Source of the DNA: an uncultured Eubacteriales bacterium
GTDB taxonomy: Bacteria > Bacillota > Clostridia > Peptostreptococcales > Anaerovoracaceae
Assembly: GCA_900551415.1 (NCBI GenBank)
Contig: URWB01000002.1
Span: 1 to 43,961, forward strand
DNA: 43,961 bases
Direction: 5' to 3'
Part shown: positions 8,651-16,722 of the stretch, piece by piece
Position numbering within the stretch: the stretch's first letter is position 1
How the letters are laid out: every line of letters starts with the position of its first letter
Translations under genes and position numbers: made by a program
Notes under the pieces: generated by a model
The model's database searches: none
What the model was told of the DNA's origin: nothing
What the model saw: only the letters and a program-made list of their open reading frames with translations

Positions 8651-10441
8651 ATGAGTTTTTTACCGATCAATCGAAAAGAGATGGAAGAACGAGGATGGCA
8701 GCAGCCGGACTTTGTGCTCGTCACAGGGGACGCCTATGTGGACCATCACTCGTTCGGGACTGCGATCATCAGCAGACTATTAGAACGATATGGATATAAG
8801 GTAGCGATCTTACCTCAGCCGAACTACAAAACGGCTGAGGATTTTCGCGTATTCGGGAAACCGCGTTTGGGATTTTTGATTAACAGCGGCGTGGTGGACT
8901 CGATGGTCAACAATTATTCTGTCTTTCGCCATAAGCGTAAGGTGGATGAATACGCGCCGGGCGGCAAGGCGGGCAGGCGGCCGGACCGGGCAGTCATCGT
9001 CTACGCGAATCGGGCAAAAGAGGCCTATAAGGATGTGCCGGTCATCATCGGTGGCCTGGAGGCCAGCCTGCGCAGATTGGGGCATTATGATTACTGGAGC
9101 GACAAGGTGCGCAGGTCGATCCTGCTGGATGCCAAGGCTGATCTTTTGATCTACGGCATGGGAGAACGCGCGATTCTGGAAATTGCCGAGGCATTGGATT
9201 CCGGCATCTCGGCGCGGGATATCACATGGGTGCGTGGCACCTGCTACCGCACGAAGAATCTGAGCCTGCCAGGGCTAGAGGAAGCAATCGCCTTGCCGGA
9301 TTTCGCGCGGATCGCAGAGGATAAGCGAGCGTACGCTGAGAGCTTTGCGATCCAGTACCGTAATCACGACGCGATTTCGGCTAAGATACTGACGGAGAAG
9401 TACAGCGATACGGTCTATGTGGTGCAGAACCCGCCGCAGCCGCCTCTGGAACGCGAGGAGCTGGACGATTTGTATGACCTGCCGTTTGAGAACGAATATC
9501 ATCCTTCTTACGCGGCCGCCGGAGGGATTCCGGCATTTCGCGAGATAAAGTTCAGTCTGGTCAGTTCGCGCGGCTGCTTCGGAGGCTGCAGCTTCTGCGC
9601 GATCACCTATCATCAGGGCAGGCAGGTGCGCAGCCGCAGCAAGGAGTCAATCGTGCGGGAGGCAAAAGCACTGACGCAAAAAAAGGACTTTAAGGGTTAT
9701 ATCCACGATGTCGGGGGACCGACCGCTAATTTTCGCTTTCCGGCCTGTAAGAAGCAGCTCAAAGTCGGCGTTTGCGCGGATAAGGATTGTCTGTATCCGG
9801 GTGTTTGCCCGAACATGAAGGTGGATCACAGTGATTATCTGGATGTCCTGCGGGCAGTACGAAACCTTGATGGGATCAAAAAAGTATTCATTCGTTCCGG
9901 TATCCGCTATGACTATCTGATGGCGGACCCGAAGGCGGACAAATTCATCGAGGAACTTTGCCGCTATCACGTCAGCGGAACGCTCAAAGTCGCGCCGGAG
10001 CATATTTCGCCGCAGGTACTCTGTCACATGCGCAAGCCGGGCAAAGAGGTTTTTTTGGCCTTCGACAAGAAGTACCGACAGATGAACAAGCGCCTCGGGC
10101 TGAAGCAATATCTGATCCCGTATCTGATTTCCTCGCATTCGGGCAGCAGTCTCGACGATGCGATTGAGCTGGCTTGTTTTCTCAAGGAATACGGATTCGT
10201 ACCTGACCAGGTGCAGGACTTCTATCCGACGCCGGGTACGCTGGCGACCTGCATGTACTATACGGAACTTGACCCGTTTACCATGCGGCCGGTCTATGTG
10301 GCGAAAAGTACGGAAGAGAAGCGGATGCAGCGGGCATTGATGCATTATCATAAAAAAGAAAATGTAGATTTGGTGATGAAAGCGTTAAAAAAAGCCCATA
10401 GAGTTGACTTGATCCCGTATCTTCTATATAATAGAAAGTAA
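8651..10441 (+). CDS. YgiQ-family radical SAM protein
   Basis: The 596-residue protein matches the YgiQ family (UPF0313) at full length. An N-terminal region (FLPINRKEMEERGW, then PDFVLVTGDAYVDH) contains the cobalamin-like Rossmann part. The radical SAM core has Cys309, Cys313 and Cys316 in RGCFGGCSFCA, which hold the 4Fe-4S cluster. A second cysteine group (CKKQLKVGVCADKDC, then LYPGVC) follows, and it ends with the family tail near DLIPYLLYNRK. The substrate of the family is not established. It lies 15 bases downstream of the permease with only a weak ribosome site, so expression may depend on the transporter transcript; a functional link is not implied. Confidence 0.93.
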   Translation: MSFLPINRKEMEERGWQQPDFVLVTGDAYVDHHSFGTAIISRLLERYGYKVAILPQPNYKTAEDFRVFGKPRLGFLINSGVVDSMVNNYSVFRHKRKVDEYAPGGKAGRRPDRAVIVYANRAKEAYKDVPVIIGGLEASLRRLGHYDYWSDKVRRSILLDAKADLLIYGMGERAILEIAEALDSGISARDITWVRGTCYRTKNLSLPGLEEAIALPDFARIAEDKRAYAESFAIQYRNHDAISAKILTEKYSDTVYVVQNPPQPPLEREELDDLYDLPFENEYHPSYAAAGGIPAFREIKFSLVSSRGCFGGCSFCAITYHQGRQVRSRSKESIVREAKALTQKKDFKGYIHDVGGPTANFRFPACKKQLKVGVCADKDCLYPGVCPNMKVDHSDYLDVLRAVRNLDGIKKVFIRSGIRYDYLMADPKADKFIEELCRYHVSGTLKVAPEHISPQVLCHMRKPGKEVFLAFDKKYRQMNKRLGLKQYLIPYLISSHSGSSLDDAIELACFLKEYGFVPDQVQDFYPTPGTLATCMYYTELDPFTMRPVYVAKSTEEKRMQRALMHYHKKENVDLVMKALKKAHRVDLIPYLLYNRK

Positions 10442-10461
10442 TCTAGTTTTAAAAACTAGAT
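10441..10461 (+). terminator. weak terminator-like hairpin after ygiQ
   Basis: ATCTAGTTT and AAACTAGAT form a 9-bp stem with a tiny loop directly at the stop codon, followed by TTATTTC rather than a solid T-run. The stem is AT-rich, so termination is probably partial. Confidence 0.4.
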
Positions 10462-10469
10462 TATTTCGC

Positions 10470-10525
10470 GCGGGGATAAAGTCCCTTTCATATCGCGATG
10501 ACAGGGAGCGTGAGGAAATCCTCAC
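10470..10525 (+). other. structured leader of the acyl-CoA synthetase gene
   Basis: The 5' region holds small hairpins: GGGA-taaag-TCCC (around 10477-10489) and a perfect GTGAGGA-AA-TCCTCAC (10510-10525), ending 33 bases before the start codon. I recognise no known riboswitch class. It may be only an mRNA-stability or attenuation element. Confidence 0.35.
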
Positions 10526-10558
10526 ATCTAAAAGTAATATTGGGAGAAGATAAGTACT

Positions 10559-12304
10559 ATGAGTATAAACCGTAAAAAAAGCAAGCGTTACTGCTATCAG
10601 AATCCGGCAAGAACGATCAAGGAAATGGTGACCTGCTGTATTGAAGAAACGCCGAGCAATGACGCGTTTCAAGTGAAGGAAAACGGTGTGATCAAACATA
10701 TCTCTTTCTTTCAAATGCACAAGGACGTGCAGAATCTGGGGACAGAGCTGCTCTGCATGGATGCGCTGCAGGGGAAACCGCTGCGCGTCGGTATCATCGG
10801 CGAGAACAGCTATCCCTGGATGCAGGCATTTTTGGCGACAGTCAACGGCGGCGGCGTGGCGGTACCGTTTGACAAGGGGTTTACCGCGGAAGAACTGGCC
10901 TCCTGCATCGGCCGCAGTGAGATCACAGTCTTGTTCTATGATGACAAGCACAAGGTTGTTGCCGAAGAAGCGGCAGCGCACTGTGGGATAGAAAAGCCGA
11001 TTTTGCTGCAGATGAACGGTGAAGGCAGCGTATTGGATCAGATGAAACTGGATGGCGAGCAGAAGGTTCGTTCCGGTGAGCGCAGATTTTTGGACGCGGA
11101 GGTCTCCGAAAAGCAAACGGCGGTCATTCTGTTCACCTCCGGAACCACCGCTAATTCCAAGGCTGTGATGCTCAGTCACGGCAACATTATGAGTAATATC
11201 CGAGACATGCAGGCGTTCGAGCGCTTTTACCCCTGGGATGTGAATATGGCGTTTTTGCCGTTCCACCACAGCTTCGGGCTGGTCGGCGCGCTGGTATTCA
11301 TGGCGTCCTGCGCGTGCAGCGTATTCTGCGATGGCTTACGCTATGTGACAAAGAATTTAGGTGAGTATGGCGTGACCGTTTTTGTAGGCGTTCCGCTGAT
11401 TGTAGAAAATATGTACAAAAAAATCTGCAGACAGATTGAAAAAGAAGGCAAGCAGGGCAAAATTCAAACGGGCTTAAGGCTCGCGAAGTTCGCGGAAATA
11501 TTCGGCCTTCCGGTTCGCCGCAAAATTTTTAAACAGGTGATTGATGGTCTAGGCGGACGGCTGAGACTGATTATCTGCGGAGCCGCGCCGCTGACGCCGG
11601 AAACCTCCGCCGGTATGAACGGCTTTGGCATTGCGACCATTCAGGGATACGGGTTGACGGAAACTTCTCCGGTACTCGCGGCAGAGCGCCCGGAGGATAT
11701 CGCCGCAGGCTCTGTTGGCAAGCCGATGCCGAGCGTCAATATTCAGCTTTTTGGAGAGGATGAAAACGGAATCGGCGAAATCGTGGCGCGCGGACCGAAC
11801 ATCATGCTGGGTTATCTGAATCAGCAGGACGAAACCGCAGAAGCCATCAAGGACGGATGGTTCTATACCGGAGACCTTGGACGTTTCGATAAACATGGAA
11901 ATCTGTACATCACCGGTCGCAAAAAGAATGTAATCGTCATGAAAAACGGTAAAAATATTTTCCCTGAGGAAATCGAGGAAAAGCTCTCCAGACTGCCGTA
12001 TGTGGCGGAATGTCTGGTCTTTTCACGCGAAAAGCACAACGATCTGGTACTTTGGGCAAAAATTGTGTACCAGGAGGACTATCTCAAAGAAAAGCAATGG
12101 AACGTCGACCAATTGGCGGAACAGGTGCGCCGTGATTTGGGGGCGATCAATGAGGCAATGCCAAAATACAAGCATGTCAACCATTTCATTCTCACTGACG
12201 AACCGATGATCAAGACAACGACGCAGAAAGTCAAAAGAATTCCGGAAATTGAGAAGATAAACGCGCAACAGGACAGCGAATTATGTTATAATTGTACCAT
12301 GTAA
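10559..12304 (+). CDS. AMP-dependent acyl-CoA synthetase (long-chain type)
   Basis: The 581-residue enzyme of the ANL superfamily activates a carboxylic acid with ATP to an acyl-adenylate and then transfers it to CoA. Core motifs are in order: the P-loop FTSGTTANSKAVMLSHGN (about 190-208), GYGLTETSP (about 363-371), YTGDLG with the ribose-binding Asp (about 436-441), GRKKNVIVMKNGKNIFPEE (hinge and A8), and the C-terminal catalytic lysine region TTTQKVKR. The length is slightly short of eukaryote-like FACL. An N-terminal extension (KKSKRYCYQNPARTIKEMV) replaces a signal. GGGAGAAGAT precedes the start. The exact acid cannot be deduced; neighbours give no fatty-acid pathway. A strong terminator follows. 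Confidence 0.9.
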   Translation: MSINRKKSKRYCYQNPARTIKEMVTCCIEETPSNDAFQVKENGVIKHISFFQMHKDVQNLGTELLCMDALQGKPLRVGIIGENSYPWMQAFLATVNGGGVAVPFDKGFTAEELASCIGRSEITVLFYDDKHKVVAEEAAAHCGIEKPILLQMNGEGSVLDQMKLDGEQKVRSGERRFLDAEVSEKQTAVILFTSGTTANSKAVMLSHGNIMSNIRDMQAFERFYPWDVNMAFLPFHHSFGLVGALVFMASCACSVFCDGLRYVTKNLGEYGVTVFVGVPLIVENMYKKICRQIEKEGKQGKIQTGLRLAKFAEIFGLPVRRKIFKQVIDGLGGRLRLIICGAAPLTPETSAGMNGFGIATIQGYGLTETSPVLAAERPEDIAAGSVGKPMPSVNIQLFGEDENGIGEIVARGPNIMLGYLNQQDETAEAIKDGWFYTGDLGRFDKHGNLYITGRKKNVIVMKNGKNIFPEEIEEKLSRLPYVAECLVFSREKHNDLVLWAKIVYQEDYLKEKQWNVDQLAEQVRRDLGAINEAMPKYKHVNHFILTDEPMIKTTTQKVKRIPEIEKINAQQDSELCYNCTM

Positions 12305-12331
12305 TTCATGGAAATAACGCAGTACCGGCGA

Positions 12332-12360
12332 AATGCACCATATTACATGGTGCATTTTTT
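12332..12360 (+). terminator. strong intrinsic terminator of the acyl-CoA synthetase gene
   Basis: AATGCACCAT (12332-12341), a 5-base loop, then ATGGTGCATT (12347-12356) run into a T-tract ending at 12360. It separates the synthetase from the methyltransferase gene 34 bases downstream. Confidence 0.9.
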
Positions 12361-12393
12361 GTCGGAACAAATCGGCTTGAAAGGACGAGAACG

Positions 12394-13833
12394 ATGGGAT
12401 TGATTCAGCATTTGGCCGAAATTTATGAGCAAAGCCGCATTGAATACGAACAACAAAAAAGCGGCGCTTTTCGTTTGATCGAACGTTTGGAGGCAGGAAA
12501 CGGCGAAAAGGAGGAACGCGGGGTCGGGATGCTGGCCTATGGCGATAACGCAGCCTGCATGCGCTGGCTGCTTTCTGAAAAAGAGCTTGACGGAAAGGTA
12601 CAGCTCATTTATCTGGATCCGCCGTTTTTCAGCAAGGCGAATTATGAGGCAATCGCGGAAATCCCGCTGATGTCGGACAAGGACGCGAAGGCAGGTTCGG
12701 AAAGTGAAAAAGCCACCGCCAAGACCAGACGCGTGCGTCATCGCGCCTATGAGGACGTATGGGAAACCGGCATGGAGGCTTATCTTCGCATGCTTTGCGT
12801 GCGGCTGCTGTATATGCGCGACCTCCTCGCTGATGAGGGCACCATTTGGGTGCATCTGGACTGGCACAGCGTGCATTATGTCAAAATCCTTTTGGATGAA
12901 ATTTTTGGCGACCGTAATTTTGTCAATGAAATTATCTGGCAGTATAAGTCCGGTGGCAGCAGCAAACGGCACTTTGCCAGAAAACATGACACCATTTTGG
13001 TTTACAGCAAAACGCCCCGATATTATCTGCAGCTGCCGAAGGAAAAATCCTATAATCGCGGTTTGAAACCCTATCGTTTTAAGGGGGTGGAGGAATTTTG
13101 CGATGAGCGGGGCTGGTATACGATGGTCAATATGAAGGATGTTTGGAATATTGATATGGTCGGGCGCACCTCCGCGGAACGTACCGGTTACGCGACCCAG
13201 AAGCCGGAGGCCCTGCTGCTGCGTATTTTGGAAGCAGGCAGCAGGCCGGATGATTTGGTTTGCGACTTTTTTTGCGGTTCCGGCACGTTGGGTGCGGTCG
13301 CGGGAAAGTGCGGACGCAGATGGATCTGCTGCGACAACGGCGCGCCGGCCGCAGCGGGAGCGCTGAAACGTTTTCAGAGAGAAGGGCTCGCTGTGGAGCT
13401 TGTTGCCGAAGAGACTATTTGTGATGCATTACAGGACGTGGAGCCAAAAATACGGATTGCCGCGGAGCTTTCGCGCGAGCCGTACACGTCCGGATTCCAA
13501 ACAGAGCCCTGTAAGGTCACCGTTCGCTTGTCGGCATATCAGCTGACGGAGATGTCCGAAAATTTGCGCAGCAAGGCGAGAGCCGACATCGAGGCGGCGC
13601 TCGCGAAGGATGTGTTCGCGTTGGTGGATTATTGGTGTGTCGATGATCAGTACGACGGCAAGATCTTTTGCGCTCGTCATTTCGCGGCGCGTGTCAAGGG
13701 TAAGCTGGAGCTTTCCTTATCCTGGGAGGCGGAGGCCCAAAGCAGGCAGGCAGCGATGATGGTTAAGGCTGTGGATGTGTTTGGAAATACGGCTTTTTAT
13801 GCGCTGCAGGAAGCAGAGCCTTGCTCCATATAA
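12394..13833 (+). CDS. orphan site-specific DNA methyltransferase (beta-class, N6-adenine or N4-cytosine)
   Basis: The 479-residue protein has the catalytic motif IV as DPPF (75-78, YLDPPFFSKANYE) and the SAM-binding motif I as FFCGSGTLG (292-300) near the C-terminal side. This permuted order is that of beta-class enzymes such as type III Mod proteins. ATQKPEALLLRILEAGSRPDD precedes motif I, as in that group. A C-terminal domain of about 150 residues shows no similarity I recognise. The start at 12394 is chosen because GAAAGGACGAG precedes it, and because the upstream in-frame extension crosses the terminator. No restriction endonuclease or specificity subunit is adjacent, so it may have an epigenetic role. 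Atypically, target recognition must lie between motifs IV and I. Confidence 0.85.
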   Translation: MGLIQHLAEIYEQSRIEYEQQKSGAFRLIERLEAGNGEKEERGVGMLAYGDNAACMRWLLSEKELDGKVQLIYLDPPFFSKANYEAIAEIPLMSDKDAKAGSESEKATAKTRRVRHRAYEDVWETGMEAYLRMLCVRLLYMRDLLADEGTIWVHLDWHSVHYVKILLDEIFGDRNFVNEIIWQYKSGGSSKRHFARKHDTILVYSKTPRYYLQLPKEKSYNRGLKPYRFKGVEEFCDERGWYTMVNMKDVWNIDMVGRTSAERTGYATQKPEALLLRILEAGSRPDDLVCDFFCGSGTLGAVAGKCGRRWICCDNGAPAAAGALKRFQREGLAVELVAEETICDALQDVEPKIRIAAELSREPYTSGFQTEPCKVTVRLSAYQLTEMSENLRSKARADIEAALAKDVFALVDYWCVDDQYDGKIFCARHFAARVKGKLELSLSWEAEAQSRQAAMMVKAVDVFGNTAFYALQEAEPCSI

Positions 13834-13904
13834 AGAAAAATATCCGGGGCTTCCGTATCCATGTATCCGACATGGACAGCTTTTGGCGAAGAAAGGAGAA
13901 ACAG

Positions 13905-14795
13905 ATGCATAATGAGAAGCATACGCATGTAAAACGCACCATCGCGGATATGATTTTTTTAATTCTCGGATGCGCGATCGGCGCGTTTTCAACAACGGCG
14001 GTCATGATCCCCAATGGCTTGACCTGCGGCGGCCTGACGGGTATCGTCAGAATCGCGCAAAATTACATCAGCATTGATTTTTCGGTGCTGTACTACGCGC
14101 TGGCCATCGTGATCTGGATTGTCGTGATCCTGACGCTGGGCTTCCGAGAGGGCAAAAAGGTATTGCTCGTAACATTGCTGTATCCGGCGGTTCTGTTTGT
14201 GTTTGAAAAATTGGATTTTCAGCTGCTTGAGGAAAAAGACCTGCTGCTGGCCGCAATTTTTTGCGGTATTTTCGCGGGGGCATGCAACGGCTTCGTCTTT
14301 TGGAGAGGCTATTCGTTCTGCGGAACGGAATCCATCGCGAAGATTGTGAAGAAAAAGTGGATGCCGCAGGTGGATATCAGCCGCATTCTGCTTGTGCTGG
14401 ACTGCGGTATCATCGTGATTTCCGCCTTTATCTTTGGGCGCAATATCGCACTGTATGCGTTGGTAACGCAGATCATCGCATCCAAGGTTGTTGATTTCAT
14501 CATGTACGGATTTGAGACGAAGATCGTGCAGATGCAGATTATTACAGCAAAGGGTAAGGAGGTTGCGGATTATGTCATGCACGAAATCCGTCGCGGAGTA
14601 TCCAGTTATGATATCGTAGGGGAATACACCGGTAAGCATCGCAAACAGCTCATAATTCTCTGCTCTCCGCGCGAGAGCATGGTTATCAAAAAATTTCTGC
14701 TTGAAACTGACCCACAGGCATTCGTTACGATTCTGCAAGTGAATACCGTATGGGGAGAAGGAAAGGGCTTCACCGATATGGGAGAGGATAAATAA
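13905..14795 (+). CDS. YitT-family membrane protein (DUF161/DUF2179)
   Basis: The 296-residue protein has about five to six membrane spans in its first 190 residues, including ADMIFLILGCAIGAFSTTAV and the family mark NGLTCGGLTGI. The soluble C-terminal DUF2179 domain (about 205-290) contains GKEVADYVMHEIRRGVSSYD and the ending VNTVWGEGKGF. The family function is not established. The start at 13905 (MHNEKHTH) is supported by AAAGGAGA at 13892-13899; the frame runs upstream but overlaps the methyltransferase. It lies 71 bases after that gene and is ended by a bidirectional terminator. Confidence 0.88.
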   Translation: MHNEKHTHVKRTIADMIFLILGCAIGAFSTTAVMIPNGLTCGGLTGIVRIAQNYISIDFSVLYYALAIVIWIVVILTLGFREGKKVLLVTLLYPAVLFVFEKLDFQLLEEKDLLLAAIFCGIFAGACNGFVFWRGYSFCGTESIAKIVKKKWMPQVDISRILLVLDCGIIVISAFIFGRNIALYALVTQIIASKVVDFIMYGFETKIVQMQIITAKGKEVADYVMHEIRRGVSSYDIVGEYTGKHRKQLIILCSPRESMVIKKFLLETDPQAFVTILQVNTVWGEGKGFTDMGEDK

Positions 14796-14832
14796 AAAAA
14801 GCCGCGGAAGCGATGAAGCTCCGCGGTTTTTT
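14794..14832. terminator. bidirectional terminator between yitT and the tRNA gene
   Basis: An A-run, CCGCGG (14802-14807) with CCGCGG (14821-14826), a small inner AGC/GCT extension, then a T-run to 14832. It works for the plus-strand yitT-family gene, and its complement can stop transcription of the minus-strand tRNA. Confidence 0.85.
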
Positions 14833-14839
14833 GTAAGTT

Positions 14840-14859
14840 ATCGGGGTGAATGCCCCGAT
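14840..14859 (-). repeat. hairpin duplicating the tRNA T-arm stem
   Basis: Minus-strand ATCGGGG-CATTCA-CCCCGAT has the same 7-bp stem as the T-arm of the adjacent tRNA (ATCGGGG-TTCGATT-CCCCGAT) but a different loop, 9 bases past the CCA end. It could be a processing signal, part of a terminator, or a leftover of a 3'-end duplication. Confidence 0.6.
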
Positions 14860-14868
14860 TTATGAAAT

Positions 14869-14943
14869 TGGTGAGCCATCGGGGAATCGAACCCCGATCA
14901 ACGCCTTCGGAGAGCGTTACTCTATCCGTTGAGCTAATGGCCC
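14869..14943 (-). tRNA. tRNA-Arg (anticodon CCG)
   Basis: The minus strand folds into a full 75-base cloverleaf including encoded CCA. The acceptor is GGGCCAT/ATGGCTC (one G-T pair), the D-arm GCTC/GAGT, the anticodon arm ACGCT-CTCCGAA-GGCGT with anticodon CCG, the variable loop TGAT and the T-arm CGGGG-TTCGATT-CCCCG. It reads the Arg codon CGG. It lies alone and antisense between two plus-strand genes. Confidence 0.95.
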
Positions 14944-14967
14944 ATAGCTGACTGACGTCATGCAGTT

Positions 14968-14973
14968 ATTGTA
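14968..14973 (-). promoter_or_regulatory. probable -10 box of the tRNA-Arg gene
   Basis: The minus strand reads TACAAT 24 bases before the mature 5' end. The hexamer 17 bases upstream (TACGAA) is a poor -35, so the assignment rests on the -10 box and the A/T-rich upstream region. Confidence 0.4.
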
Positions 14974-15056
14974 CCATACTTTTCGAATTTTTCGTAGTCT
15001 TTTTTTTAAATAATTTGAAATAATTTTTATTTCAGGAATATCATAAGAATTAGACC

Positions 15057-15118
15057 GCGCGTTGCTTTGCGAGAAGCGCGCCGCAAGCGAAAAGGAGGAC
15101 TGTGGTTCTCCTTTTCGC
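15057..15118. other. two adjacent unexplained hairpins
   Basis: The first pairs GCGC-GTT(bulge)-GCTT with AAGC-GCGC (15057-15081). The second is a long stem GCGAAAAGGAGGAC-TGTG-GTTCTCCTTTTCGC (15087-15118) with a single G-T pair. No gene abuts either and there is no T-run. They lie about 80 bases upstream of the citrate synthase promoter. They could be a small RNA or transcription barrier. Confidence 0.5.
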
Positions 15119-15200
15119 ATTTGAGGCAGGTAGTTTCCACGACATATTGACGTACACCTGTATATTGAAAACATTTTTTGAACAATTTTAACAAAAGCTA

Positions 15201-15229
15201 TTGACATCGTGAAACGACAGAAGTATACT
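15201..15229 (+). promoter_or_regulatory. near-consensus sigma-A promoter of the half-TCA operon
   Basis: TTGACA (15201-15206), a 17-base spacer, then TATACT (15224-15229). Transcription would start near 15237, leaving an untranslated leader of about 100 bases before the citrate synthase start. Confidence 0.9.
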
Positions 15230-15238
15230 TGTATACAG
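15221..15238 (+). promoter_or_regulatory. probable GntR operator overlapping the -10 box
   Basis: AAGTATACTTGTATACAG contains two overlapping GTATAC palindromes (AAGTATACTT and TTGTATACA) covering the -10 box and start point. GntR/FCD proteins bind short palindromes with GT...AC arms. The regulator encoded second in this operon is the natural candidate, giving repression and autoregulation. TTGTATACA recurs inside the perfect palindrome at 20672-20683. Confidence 0.65.
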
Positions 15239-15283
15239 CGCAAGAAAACGATTTAACGCAATAAAGAACTTGACTGAAAACTT

Positions 15284-15308
15284 GACAGCCGCATCGGATG
15301 TGGCTGTC
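15284..15308 (+). promoter_or_regulatory. 5' leader hairpin before citrate synthase
   Basis: GACAGCCGCAT-CGG-ATGTGGCTGTC forms an 11-bp stem (one G-T pair) in the leader, 29 bases before the start codon. No T-run follows, so it is not a plain terminator; it may affect mRNA stability or translation. Confidence 0.5.
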
Positions 15309-15337
15309 ATATCATCATTTGAAAGAGAGGTCATGAA

Positions 15338-16708
15338 ATGCTTGAGATTTCCAAAAAAACCAATCTGTTGGAACAAAGTATCTACAAATACAGCCTGCAA
15401 GATGTGGACGAACCGAATTTATATCGAGAGATGTTTAATTACGAAGAAGTGCCGAAGCTGGCCTTCAACCAGAGACGCGTACCGATGAATATGCCGGAGG
15501 ACGTTTGGATTACAGATACCTCATTTCGAGACGGGCAGCAATCGATGGCACCCTATACAGTCAAGCAGATTGTAGATCTTTACAAGCTCTTGGCAAAACT
15601 GGGAGGTTCTTATGGGCTGATCCGGCAGTCCGAGTTTTTTATTTACACCAAGAAGGACCGGGAAGCTATCGATCAATGTATGTCGCTTGGCTATACCTTT
15701 CCGGAGATTACGACTTGGATTCGCGCGCAGAAGAAGGACTTCCAGATGGTAAAGGAGCTTGGCATCAAAGAAACCGGTATTCTAGTTTCTTGCAGCGATT
15801 ACCACATTTTTAAAAAGATGAATATGACCAGAAGACAAGCGGTGGATTTCTATATGGAAACCATTAAGGACGCTTTTGACGCGGGCGTCGTTCCGCGCTG
15901 CCATTTGGAGGATATTACCCGCGCGGACTTCTACGGCTTTGTTGTACCGTTTGTCAACGAAATTATGAAGCTTTCGGAGGATGCAGGCATTCCGGTCAAG
16001 ATCAGAGCTTGTGACACGATGGGTTATGGCGTTCCGTATTCCGGTGCGGCGCTTCCGCGCAGCGTCGCTGGCATTATCTACGGCCTGCAGCACTATGCGG
16101 GTGTGCCGAGTGAGATGCTCGAATGGCACGGACACAACGATTTCTACAAGGCGGTTGCCAACGCGACGACCGCGTGGCTGTACGGGGCCTGCGCAGTCAA
16201 CTGTTCCCTGCTTGGCATCGGCGAGCGAACCGGTAATATTCCGCTGGAGGCCATGGTGTTTGAATACGCCTCGCTGAAGGGGTCACTCGACGGCATGGAT
16301 CCGACTGTCGTGACGGAAATCGGAGAATATTTTAAAAACGAAATGGGATACGACATTCCGCCGATGACACCGTTTGTCGGAGAAAACTTTAATGTCACAA
16401 AAGCCGGCATTCACGCGGACGGTCTGATGAAGGACGAAGAAATCTACAATATCTTTAACACGACGAAGATTCTCAATCGCGCGCCGGGCGTATCGGTCAG
16501 CAAGACATCCGGACTTGCCGGCATCGCGTACTGGATGAATGAGCATTATCGTCTGACGGGAAGTGAGAAAAAGACGAAGGACGACGAACTAGTCAAACAG
16601 CTCAAAGAATGGGTGGATGAAATGTATGCCGATGGCAGAACAACAAGTTTGTCTACCGGAGAAATGGAAGAAAAAATCGCGGCGCTCAAAGCGCAGGGAT
16701 ATCGTTAA
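15338..16708 (+). CDS. Re-type citrate synthase (homocitrate synthase-like)
   Basis: The 456-residue enzyme belongs to the HMG-CoA lyase-like DRE-TIM barrel superfamily, not to the GltA fold. Active-site marks are DTSFRDGQQ (60-68), which supplies the metal-binding Asp and catalytic Arg, and HGHND (264-268), which supplies two metal-binding His. Length and N-terminal extension agree with the Re-citrate synthase first characterised in Clostridium kluyveri. It condenses acetyl-CoA with oxaloacetate. AGAGAGG precedes the ATG. The aconitase and isocitrate dehydrogenase genes follow in the same direction, supporting citrate over homocitrate as product. Homocitrate or isopropylmalate synthase activity is the alternative, made less likely by this context. 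Confidence 0.88.
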   Translation: MLEISKKTNLLEQSIYKYSLQDVDEPNLYREMFNYEEVPKLAFNQRRVPMNMPEDVWITDTSFRDGQQSMAPYTVKQIVDLYKLLAKLGGSYGLIRQSEFFIYTKKDREAIDQCMSLGYTFPEITTWIRAQKKDFQMVKELGIKETGILVSCSDYHIFKKMNMTRRQAVDFYMETIKDAFDAGVVPRCHLEDITRADFYGFVVPFVNEIMKLSEDAGIPVKIRACDTMGYGVPYSGAALPRSVAGIIYGLQHYAGVPSEMLEWHGHNDFYKAVANATTAWLYGACAVNCSLLGIGERTGNIPLEAMVFEYASLKGSLDGMDPTVVTEIGEYFKNEMGYDIPPMTPFVGENFNVTKAGIHADGLMKDEEIYNIFNTTKILNRAPGVSVSKTSGLAGIAYWMNEHYRLTGSEKKTKDDELVKQLKEWVDEMYADGRTTSLSTGEMEEKIAALKAQGYR

Positions 16709-16722
16709 GAAAGGAACGCAAA

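Noticed and set aside
10442..10558. Known riboswitch or T-box before the acyl-CoA synthetase
   Set aside because: Small hairpins are present but no T-box or other conserved core sequence.
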